Assembly (NCBI GenBank): GCA_035480955.1
Contig: DATIHF010000068.1
Span: forward strand, 1 to 5,191
Length of the DNA stretch: 5,191 nucleotides
Direction of reading: 5' to 3'
Source: DATIHF01 sp035480955
Lineage (GTDB): Bacteria; Patescibacteriota; Microgenomatia; Woykebacterales; RBG-16-39-9b
Shown here piece by piece: positions 1-5,191 of the stretch. The notes under the pieces were generated by a model, which did no database searches, was not told the DNA's origin, and worked only from the letters and a program-made list of their open reading frames with translations. Position 1 is the first letter of the stretch. The number at the start of each line of letters is the position of its first letter. Position numbers and translations under genes: made by a program.

Positions 1-744
1 GCTTTCAAAGATACGACTAGAACCGGGTAGGACGTTCGCTGAGAGCTGATTAACATCGATTGCCGCTACTTGGCCGCCGATGATATTTTTCACTGAAATA
101 ACGCCTTTTGGTTGGACATGGACATTGCCATCATTGTTTACAGTTGTTGAGAACTTGACGTTAGTAGAGTCGTACTGAGTTTTGTCAGTTTTAAACTCAG
201 TGATTTTTGCTGATTCTTTAGCATCTCCGGAAACTCTAACTAAAATCAGTGAACCAAGTGTATTTGCCAAGCCAATTTGGTTCCCTCCAGTTGGAGAGGG
301 TGGTTGCGTTGTGAAAAGAATGCCAGCGTAGTGACCACCTGGTTCGGCAGCCGCGGGAACAGTAATATTGAAATTTATTGCAGTTGATTGGTTGGGGACT
401 AGTTTAATCGGTGCGGTTGAAACACTGACCCACTCGGAGAGGGAGTAAGTGCCAGAGCTTTCACCTTTCTTTAAAAATATTGGCGTGCCGGTTTTGTTAT
501 CTGATTTAAAGTCGGCTACTGCTGGGTAATAGGTTTGCTCGGTGCTGCCAATGTTTTTGATTTTGATGATGTCTTGTTGGACTTTGCCGGGATCAATTGT
601 GTACTGATAGATTGGGGAAGAAATTTCCAATCCGACTGCAGTACTGCTGGTAGAAGAATCTTGGGCGAATGCACTCGAGGCCAGGGCAAGCGAGGCCAAG
701 GCGGTGGCGACAGATATTTTAGCTAAGGAAGGCAGTTTGTGCAT
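1..744 (-). CDS. Secreted DUF916/WxLIP-like surface protein (partial, C-terminus outside window)
   Basis: This gene runs off the left edge; 248 codons are visible without a stop. The ATG at 744-742 is the only reasonable start because an in-frame TAA, lying within the -10 box, sits a few codons upstream. Residues 1-27 form a signal peptide (MHKLPSLAKI, an Ala/Leu core, cleavage probably after AFA). The mature part begins with a beta-sandwich segment of the DUF916 type, also called the WxLIP peptidoglycan-binding domain: 'SPIYQYTIDPGK' near 43-54, 'IKIKNIGSTEQTYYP' near 60-74, 'EWVSVS' near 104-109, and 'FNITVPAAAEPGGHYAGILF' at 125-144. A second segment from about 180 has 'NNDGNVHVQPKG' at 203-214 and 'VLPGSSR' at 238-244, resembling the domain that follows DUF916 in that family. 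Known relatives are exported and often end in a membrane anchor, which cannot be checked here. No cysteines are visible. It is the third minus-strand gene, 23 bp after its neighbour. Family assignment is from pattern recognition and is fairly confident; function is inferred. Confidence 0.85.
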   Translation of the reverse strand, partial: MHKLPSLAKISVATALASLALASSAFAQDSSTSSTAVGLEISSPIYQYTIDPGKVQQDIIKIKNIGSTEQTYYPAVADFKSDNKTGTPIFLKKGESSGTYSLSEWVSVSTAPIKLVPNQSTAINFNITVPAAAEPGGHYAGILFTTQPPSPTGGNQIGLANTLGSLILVRVSGDAKESAKITEFKTDKTQYDSTNVKFSTTVNNDGNVHVQPKGVISVKNIIGGQVAAIDVNQLSANVLPGSSRIFES

Positions 745-752
745 TGCAAAAA

Positions 753-758
753 ATTATA
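753..758 (-). promoter_or_regulatory. -10 box upstream of the DUF916-like gene
   Basis: Read on the minus strand, 758-753 is TATAAT, a perfect consensus -10 hexamer preceded directly by TG. Only eight bases (752-745) separate it from the ATG at 744, so transcription would start at or next to the start codon. The -35 region at the usual distance is poor (about three of six matches) and overlaps the last codons of the upstream gene. There is no Shine-Dalgarno sequence. The gene may be served both by this element and by read-through from upstream. Confidence 0.55.
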
Positions 759-767
759 CAGCTCTTT

Positions 768-1829
768 CTAAAAAGTTCCAGTGGTAATGTGGGTCACAAT
801 GTGACTGTAAGAACCAGCTGGAGTCGTGCCGGCCACTGAGGCACTGTGACAAATTGTGGTGACCGCATTGGAGACTGGGCCAGCGTCACCGTCACCACTG
901 TCGGCGTAGACTTTAGCCGTCCCGGTGATTGCGCTTGCATTTTCTACGGTTCCACTGTCATCACAACCCGTACTATCGACAACGTCTTGAGTACCGGTCG
1001 TGTCATTGCTAGAAACTCCATATTCTTCGCTACCTTGATCAACATCATTGTCACCACCAGCGTCATCAATATCATTGGTACAGACTGCGACTGAAGGAGA
1101 GCAGAGGTTACCATTCTCCACGATTGTTGAGACGTAACCAGAAGAAGCGTTGGTATTGACTGTATTGGTGTAAGAGCAGAAATTAATTGCTCCGACACCT
1201 AGAGTCCCCAAACTACACGTAGAAGCGGAAAGTGAAGAGGTTATTGAAGGGTCAACTGTGGCTGAAACAGTTACCTGATCCTCAGTCATAATCGCAACTG
1301 CGACAGTACCGGAGTCCGATGATCCGGCAGTGATCGCAATGGATTTACTTCCATTTGAACCTGGGTTGGTGATTTGATTTGCCCCACCGCTAGCTTGTAA
1401 TCCGATTGTAATGATGACTTTGTCACCCGCGGTGACAGTGCCACTACCGGAGGTGAGAGTGAGGACATTGGTAGCAAAAGCAGCCCCCCAAGTAGCTCCA
1501 GAAGGGGTTGCTGCAAGAGTTTCGCTTGTTTCCAGACCAGTTGACGCACCATGAGTAAAATCAATATCTCCAAAAGCAGTCGATCCAGTGGAAAAACCTG
1601 CGGCATTGAAATTAATCGTAATTGTCCCAGCGGCGGCAACTCCGGTTGGGGTAGTGAACTTAATGACATGATCAGAAAGTTGGCTTGTTTTTAAGCGGGT
1701 CATGGTATCCGAGAGGGCCGTTAATGTCGCTGAATTAGCTGATCTTGAAAGAAGAGGGTAAAACGCCGCAACGAGAATTAGGGCAGTTAAAAAAATTCTG
1801 AGAGTTTTATTTGGAATAGCAGTAGTCAT
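768..1829 (-). CDS. Secreted Ser/Thr/Gly-rich surface protein with EEYG-type C-terminal domain
   Basis: This is a 353-residue exported protein of unknown function. Residues 1-34 look like a signal peptide: basic residues at K8 and R11, a hydrophobic stretch near 12-27, and cleavage near ANSA. Residues 35-193 begin 'TLTALSDTMTRLKTSQLSDH' and continue as alternating Thr/Ser/Gly/Val strands, including 'HVIKFTTPTGVAAAGTITI' and 'VTAGDKVIITIG'; this arrangement is typical of uncharacterised surface proteins in Patescibacteria. Residues 194-353 are a second domain shared with the protein encoded at 1882-2583: PSIT at 194, GTL at 208, EEYG at 268-271, TTIC at 324-327 and a C-terminal TTGTF. The six cysteines are C205, C218, C243, C250, C289 and C327, all in this domain, which suits disulfides in an exported protein. 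An acidic stretch at 253-268 could bind a metal ion. The start is supported by an in-frame TAA just upstream and a -10 box nearby. A pilin-like or S-layer-like structural role is possible but not shown. The tail has no sorting motif or membrane anchor. Confidence 0.85.
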   Translation of the reverse strand: MTTAIPNKTLRIFLTALILVAAFYPLLSRSANSATLTALSDTMTRLKTSQLSDHVIKFTTPTGVAAAGTITINFNAAGFSTGSTAFGDIDFTHGASTGLETSETLAATPSGATWGAAFATNVLTLTSGSGTVTAGDKVIITIGLQASGGANQITNPGSNGSKSIAITAGSSDSGTVAVAIMTEDQVTVSATVDPSITSSLSASTCSLGTLGVGAINFCSYTNTVNTNASSGYVSTIVENGNLCSPSVAVCTNDIDDAGGDNDVDQGSEEYGVSSNDTTGTQDVVDSTGCDDSGTVENASAITGTAKVYADSGDGDAGPVSNAVTTICHSASVAGTTPAGSYSHIVTHITTGTF

Positions 1830-1840
1830 CGAGTTAAAGA

Positions 1841-1870
1841 ATTATCTCAGGATGACTTAAGCAAAGTCAA
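1841..1870 (-). promoter_or_regulatory. Promoter for the 353-residue surface protein gene
   Basis: On the minus strand a -35 box TTGACT (1870-1865, five of six consensus bases) is followed after 18 bp by GATAAT (1846-1841, five of six). Transcription would begin near 1834, about five bases before the ATG at 1829. There is no ribosome-binding site. This element lies in the 52-bp gap between the two complete surface-protein genes, so the second gene need not depend on read-through from the first. Confidence 0.6.
1853..1869. repeat. Short inverted repeat overlapping the -35 box
   Basis: Plus-strand TGACTT (1853-1858) and AAGTCA (1864-1869) form a perfect 6-bp inverted repeat around a 5-base loop. 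It overlaps the -35 box and spacer of the minus-strand promoter. It has no following T-run, so it is not a standard terminator. It could be an operator-like site, but an arm of this size can easily arise by chance. Confidence 0.3.
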
Positions 1871-1881
1871 CCAGAGCAGGA

Positions 1882-2583
1882 CTAAAAAGAACCTGTAGTC
1901 ACAAAATAAACGATTTGTTGATAATTTCCCGCCGCAGTTAAGCCAGACCGAGAAGCGGCGTAACAAATCGTTGTTGATTCAGCCGTGTAAGTTGGTCCAG
2001 CTTTGCTAGCGACTGATTGTTGCGAAGTTGTCAAACCAGAGGCATTGTAGGCAGCACTACCGCATGAAGTATCCTGAGTAATATCTTGACCCGATTGTGA
2101 AGTGGCGATTCCGTACTCCTCAGCTCCAGCAGAGACAGCACCGTCACCAACAGCATCGATATCAGCTCCACCAGATCGGCGTAGGGTACCATCCGAATAA
2201 ACTCGGGTAGTGTAACCACCAATATTGGTGGTCACCGAAACCGTATGACTGTCGGTATTGACCGCTCCAGTTGTGAGGGTTCCCAAATTAATCGTATTTG
2301 TGCTTAGAGAAAGGGTGATTGAAGGGACTTGAGAAAGCTGACACTGAAAACCGGTACAGGAAAGATAGTTTGTTGAGTTGGAAAAACCAACGGCGAAACC
2401 ACCGCCGGTATCGGTCAAGCGATAGTTAGTTGAGTTTTTTTCCCCACCAAAAACTCCAAGTTCAGAATCTATTTTGTAGTTTGTTGAAGCCGATGGAAAC
2501 GCATAAGCTAAACCAGTTGAGCCTAGAAAAAAAAGTAAGGTAACAAGAATCTGTAAAAAGCGCTTGGCTGGGAGGTGCAACAT
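1882..2583 (-). CDS. Secreted surface protein with three STNY repeats and EEYG-type C-terminal domain
   Basis: This is a 233-residue exported protein of unknown function, the first gene of the minus-strand set. Residues 1-28 are a clear signal peptide (K7 and R8, a Leu/Phe-rich core, cleavage after AYA). The mature N-terminus has three spaced STNY motifs at 33-36, 51-54 and 70-73, with Gly-rich segments between them, and ends in a C76/C81 pair. This S-x-NY repeat type occurs in various uncharacterised bacterial surface proteins. Residues 87-233 are the domain shared with the protein encoded at 768-1829: PSIT at 87-90, GTL at 101, DID at 141, EEYG at 155-158, TTIC at 204-207 and the terminal TTGSF. 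C174 and C207 align with C289 and C327 of the paralogue. There are no tryptophans, so no WxL motif, and no C-terminal anchor or sorting signal. An in-frame TAA two codons before the ATG fixes the start. It probably acts outside the cytoplasm, perhaps as a structural or adhesive component; that part is inference. Confidence 0.85.
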   Translation of the reverse strand: MLHLPAKRFLQILVTLLFFLGSTGLAYAFPSASTNYKIDSELGVFGGEKNSTNYRLTDTGGGFAVGFSNSTNYLSCTGFQCQLSQVPSITLSLSTNTINLGTLTTGAVNTDSHTVSVTTNIGGYTTRVYSDGTLRRSGGADIDAVGDGAVSAGAEEYGIATSQSGQDITQDTSCGSAAYNASGLTTSQQSVASKAGPTYTAESTTICYAASRSGLTAAGNYQQIVYFVTTGSF

Positions 2584-2590
2584 TGATTAA

Positions 2591-2619
2591 ATTCTAAAGG
2601 AGCGGGGAAGTTAAGGCAA
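2591..2619 (-). promoter_or_regulatory. Promoter for the minus-strand surface-protein genes
   Basis: On the minus strand TTGCCT (2619-2614, four of six consensus bases) is followed after 17 bp by TAGAAT (2596-2591, five of six). The predicted transcription start, about seven bases on, is next to the ATG at 2583, so the message would be leaderless. No Shine-Dalgarno sequence lies before the start codon. The -35 box lies 15 bp from that of the oppositely directed leuS promoter. Confidence 0.6.
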
Positions 2620-2634
2620 ATTTAGAGTTGCTGG

Positions 2635-2663
2635 TTGAGATATTAGCTTTTCTTTTGTAGAAT
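2635..2663 (+). promoter_or_regulatory. Promoter for leuS
   Basis: TTGAGA (2635-2640, five of six consensus bases) is followed after exactly 17 bp by TAGAAT (2658-2663, five of six), with TG directly before the -10 box. Transcription would begin near 2670, about five bases before the ATG at 2675. The leader is too short for a ribosome-binding site or a T-box, and none is visible, so the regulation by uncharged tRNA seen in many Firmicutes leuS genes is not supported here. Confidence 0.7.
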
Positions 2664-2674
2664 CATCGCAACTT

Positions 2675-5128
2675 ATGTCTAGATACAATCCCAAAGAGTT
2701 AGAAGCTAAGTGGCAAAAGAAATGGCAGAGTGACAAAACTTTCCAGGTTGATTTGGAAAAAGCTGAGAAGCCTTTCTATAACTTGATGATGTTTCCTTAC
2801 CCTTCGGGAGAGGGTTTGCACGTTGGCCACGTCTACGCCTTTGGAGGTTCTGACACTTTTGGTCATTTCAAAAAAATGCAAGGCTACGATGTTTTTGAAC
2901 CAATGGGTTTCGATAGCTTTGGGATCCACTCAGAAAACTACGCGATCAAAATCGGTAAACACCCGCGTGAGTTAATTGAAGAAACTACGAAATATTTTAA
3001 AGAAGAGCAGCTGGATAAACTTGGCGCTTTATTTGACTGGTCCAAATCAGTCACCACCTCAGAGGCGTCCTATTACAAATGGACTCAATGGCTTTTCATT
3101 CAACTTTTCAAAGCCGGCCTAGCCGTTAGGAAAAAATCGAGTGTCGACTGGTGCCCGAGTTGTTTGACGGTTTTAGCCGATGAGCAGGTGATTGCTGGTA
3201 AGTGCGAGCGCTGCGGTACTGAAGTGATCCAAAAAGAGCTTGAGCAGTGGTTTTTCAAAATTACTGATTATGCTCAAAGATTGCTAGATAATTTGGAAAA
3301 GATCGATTGGTCAGAGACTACCAAGACAATGCAGCGAAACTGGATTGGTCGCAGTGAAGGCGCGGAAATAATTTTTAAACTTAGAGATGTTCCTGGGCAA
3401 GAGGATGACAAACACTCGGTCACGGTTTACACGACGCGGCCGGATACGATCTTTGGTGCAACTTTTCTGGTCATTTCACCTGAAACAGTTAAATCTTGGC
3501 TCGATATTGGTTTTCTGGCTAAAGACGAAGTTAAAAAATACGTGGACGAAAGTTTAAACAAAACTGAAGTCTCCCGTCTAGCTGAAGGGAAAGACAAAAC
3601 TGGAGTTGATACAGAAATAAAAGCAGTTCATCCGCTGACTGGCGAGCTGCTTAGCGTTTGGGTCGCTGATTACGTGCTGGGTTCCTACGGTACTGGTGCG
3701 ATCATGGCAGTCCCAGGCCACGACCAAAGAGATTATGACTTTGCCAAAAAGTTTGGACTGCCAATTGTTGAGGTGATCTCCGGTGGAGATGTTAAAAAGG
3801 AAGCTTGGCAGGGGGAAGGCAAACTGGTTAACTCAGAAAAGTTCAATGGGCAAAGTGTCGAAGAAGCCAAAATTAATCTATCAAAATACATCGAAGAGAA
3901 AAATAGTGGATCAAAAAAGGTTAATTTTCACTTGCGTGATTGGCTCGTTTCCCGCCAGAGATACTGGGGCCCACCGATCCCGATGATCTATTGTGAGAGC
4001 TGTGCCAAGGACAAAAAAGGTGAGCAAGAGGGGATGAGCGGTTGGTACAGTGTTCCAGAAAAAGATTTACCAGTTGAGTTACCCTATGTTGAAGACTATC
4101 AACCCCGAGGCAGTGGTGTCAGTCCATTAGCTAGTGTGCCAAGCTTTTTGAGCGTAAAATGTCCTGGTTGTGGCAAAGATGCGAAGAGAGAAACAGATGT
4201 TTCTGACACCTTTTTGGACTCCTCTTGGTATTTCCTGCGCTATCCATCGGTTGGTGACGACGAAGTTGCCTTTGAACCTGAAGTGACCAAAAAATGGTTG
4301 CCGGTTAATCAGTATATTGGTGGCAATGAACATGCAGTCTTGCACCTACTTTACACTCGCTTCATTACCATGGCTCTTTCTGATTTGAAATTAATAAACT
4401 TTGAAGAGCCTTTTGATAAATTCCGGGCTCACGGTTTGATCATTTACAAAGGCGCCAAGATGAGCAAGTCACGCGGCAACGTGGTCAATCCCAACGAATA
4501 CATGCAAGCCTACGGCGCGGACACATTGAAGATGTACCTGCTTTTCATTGGACCTTATGAACTTGGTGGAGAGTTCGATGATCGAGCGATCACCGGAGTT
4601 TACCGCTTTTTGAACAGAGTTTGGACTTTGGTTGAAGGTTTGGAAGAGGTTAAAGAATCAAATAAAGAGTTGGAGACCAAATTAAACTCACTAATCAAAA
4701 AAGTTTCAGATGATCTAGAAAACCTACGCTTCAACACCGCGATTGCGGCTCTGATGGAGTTCCTTAACCTCGTGTACAAACACCAATCCAACCTGTCACG
4801 GGAAATTGTTTTGAACTATTTGAAACTCCTCGCACCTTTCGCACCGTTCATCAGTGAAGAACTTTGGGAAAAACTAGGCGAGAAAGGTTCAATTCACCAA
4901 CAAAGCTGGCCAGAGGTTGGCAAGGTTGTCGAAGAAACCTCCTGGCAAATTGTGGTTCAAGTCAACGGAAAGTTCCGCGGAAAAGTAGAAGTTGCCAAAG
5001 ATTCGAGCGAAGATCAAGTCTCTCAAGAAGCACAAAAAATTCCTAGTGTTGAAAAAGATTTGCAAGACAAACAAATTAGTAATAAAGTTTGGGTTAAGGG
5101 AAAGCTTATCAACTTTGTAGCAGACTAG
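2675..5128 (+). CDS. leuS: Leucyl-tRNA synthetase
   Basis: This class I aminoacyl-tRNA synthetase attaches leucine to tRNA-Leu in the cytoplasm using ATP. The 817 residues show the full bacterial order. The Rossmann catalytic core carries the HIGH signature as HVGH (49-52, within 'YPSGEGLHVGH'). A zinc-type cluster follows at C160/C163/C177/C180. 'NWIGRSEG' is at 222-229. The CP1 editing domain, which hydrolyses mischarged tRNA, has TTRPDT at 253-258 (T258 matches the E. coli residue T252 that keeps leucine out of the editing site) and 'AVPGHDQRDYDF' at 345-356, with D353 matching E. coli D345. The core resumes at 'DWLVSRQRYWG' (422-432), with a second zinc cluster at C440/C443/C496/C499, 'DSSWYFLRYP' (515-524) and KMSKS (595-599). 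A helical anticodon-binding domain spans about 640-745, and the small C-terminal tRNA-contacting domain starts near 755 ('VQVNGKFRG'). The leucine-specific insertion before KMSKS is missing, as in Bacillus-type enzymes. All key residues are intact, so the enzyme should be active. The next reading frame starts two bases after the stop. Confidence 0.98.
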   Translation: MSRYNPKELEAKWQKKWQSDKTFQVDLEKAEKPFYNLMMFPYPSGEGLHVGHVYAFGGSDTFGHFKKMQGYDVFEPMGFDSFGIHSENYAIKIGKHPRELIEETTKYFKEEQLDKLGALFDWSKSVTTSEASYYKWTQWLFIQLFKAGLAVRKKSSVDWCPSCLTVLADEQVIAGKCERCGTEVIQKELEQWFFKITDYAQRLLDNLEKIDWSETTKTMQRNWIGRSEGAEIIFKLRDVPGQEDDKHSVTVYTTRPDTIFGATFLVISPETVKSWLDIGFLAKDEVKKYVDESLNKTEVSRLAEGKDKTGVDTEIKAVHPLTGELLSVWVADYVLGSYGTGAIMAVPGHDQRDYDFAKKFGLPIVEVISGGDVKKEAWQGEGKLVNSEKFNGQSVEEAKINLSKYIEEKNSGSKKVNFHLRDWLVSRQRYWGPPIPMIYCESCAKDKKGEQEGMSGWYSVPEKDLPVELPYVEDYQPRGSGVSPLASVPSFLSVKCPGCGKDAKRETDVSDTFLDSSWYFLRYPSVGDDEVAFEPEVTKKWLPVNQYIGGNEHAVLHLLYTRFITMALSDLKLINFEEPFDKFRAHGLIIYKGAKMSKSRGNVVNPNEYMQAYGADTLKMYLLFIGPYELGGEFDDRAITGVYRFLNRVWTLVEGLEEVKESNKELETKLNSLIKKVSDDLENLRFNTAIAALMEFLNLVYKHQSNLSREIVLNYLKLLAPFAPFISEELWEKLGEKGSIHQQSWPEVGKVVEETSWQIVVQVNGKFRGKVEVAKDSSEDQVSQEAQKIPSVEKDLQDKQISNKVWVKGKLINFVAD

Positions 5129-5130
5129 AC

Positions 5131-5191
5131 ATGACCCGTGACAATAGCTGGTTACTCTCAAGACTCGATCGGCTTTGGTCCAGCCATTTTG
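5131..5191 (+). CDS. Hypothetical protein, N-terminal fragment cut by window end
   Basis: An ATG at 5131, two bases after the leuS stop codon, opens a frame that stays open to the window edge; 20 codons are visible. The peptide starts MTRDNSWLLSRLDRLW and is basic and amphipathic, with no signal peptide. I do not recognise the family from so short a piece. The near-abutment with leuS on the same strand suggests cotranscription and possible translational coupling, since no Shine-Dalgarno sequence or separate promoter is visible. The main risk is that an open frame of 61 bases can occur by chance, although the placement favours a real gene. Confidence 0.5.
   Translation, partial: MTRDNSWLLSRLDRLWSSHF

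Noticed and set aside
535..726. Plus-strand open frame of 63 codons near the left end.
   Set aside because: It is antisense to the signal peptide and first domain of the DUF916-like gene, which has clear family features.
846..1094. Plus-strand open frame of 82 codons opposite the 353-residue surface protein gene.
   Set aside because: It lies entirely antisense to a gene with a signal peptide and a paralogue-supported domain. Its translation is low-complexity Thr/Val/Ile derived from the repetitive Ser/Thr/Gly codons of the other strand, and it has no start signals.
1286..1669. Minus-strand open frame of 127 codons inside the 353-residue gene.
   Set aside because: It is an out-of-frame reading of the same strand, very rich in Leu/Pro/Gln, with no recognisable domain; the main frame explains this DNA. 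The same applies to the shorter out-of-frame readings at 944-1198 and 2031-2222.
1882..2583. TGA read as glycine, as in Gracilibacteria and Absconditabacteria.
   Set aside because: The three complete genes have no in-frame TGA, use ordinary glycine codons and end in TAG, so nothing here calls for a recoded TGA. Three genes are too few to rule it out completely.
768..2583. The two complete surface genes as one gene split by a frameshift.
   Set aside because: Each has its own signal peptide, start codon, promoter-like sequence and full C-terminal domain; they are tandem paralogues in the C-terminal half only.
2584..2674. T-box or other leader riboswitch before leuS.
   Set aside because: The gap is only 91 bp, is shared with a divergent promoter, and the predicted leader is about five bases long, far too short for a T-box.
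4889..5161. Minus-strand open frame of 90 codons over the end of leuS.
   Set aside because: It overlaps the conserved C-terminal domain of leuS in antisense and has no promoter or recognisable product. Other short frames inside or opposite leuS were rejected for the same reason.
5129..5191. Terminator after leuS.
   Set aside because: There is no GC-rich hairpin followed by a T-run; an open frame starts almost immediately instead.

Overview
The window looks like chromosomal DNA from an uncultured small-genome bacterium, most likely of the Patescibacteria / Candidate Phyla Radiation. The support is the combination of families rather than any marker gene: short Ser/Thr-rich secreted proteins opening with an 'SDTMTRLKTSQLSDH'-type segment, a DUF916-like surface protein, a compact 817-residue bacterial leucyl-tRNA synthetase, tight gene packing, and no Shine-Dalgarno sequences. 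The lineage call is an inference of moderate strength. Coding regions read with standard stops (all three complete genes end in TAG), and no in-frame TGA suggests a recoded genetic code.

Layout. Positions 1-2583 carry three secreted-protein genes on the minus strand, transcribed from 2583 towards 1: a 233-residue protein with three STNY repeats (1882-2583), a 353-residue Ser/Thr/Gly-rich protein (768-1829), and the N-terminal 248 residues of a DUF916/WxLIP-like protein that runs off the left edge (1-744). Positions 2584-2674 are a 91-bp divergent promoter region. Positions 2675-5128 hold leuS on the plus strand. Two bases after its stop a further reading frame opens at 5131 and runs off the right edge. 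No gene-free stretch exceeds 100 bases, and no RNA genes, mobile elements, CRISPR arrays or convincing terminators are visible.

How the parts fit. The two complete secreted proteins share a C-terminal domain of about 150 residues that starts at PSIT, contains EEYG and TTIC, and ends TTG(T/S)F, but their N-terminal halves are unrelated. Beside them lies a DUF916-like protein. This recalls the WxL-protein/DUF916 loci of Gram-positive bacteria, although no WxL motif is present, so the set may be a cell-surface module with a comparable plan. Each of the four complete or N-terminally complete main genes has a -10-like hexamer ending only 7-11 bases before its ATG and no ribosome-binding site, which points to leaderless transcription throughout.
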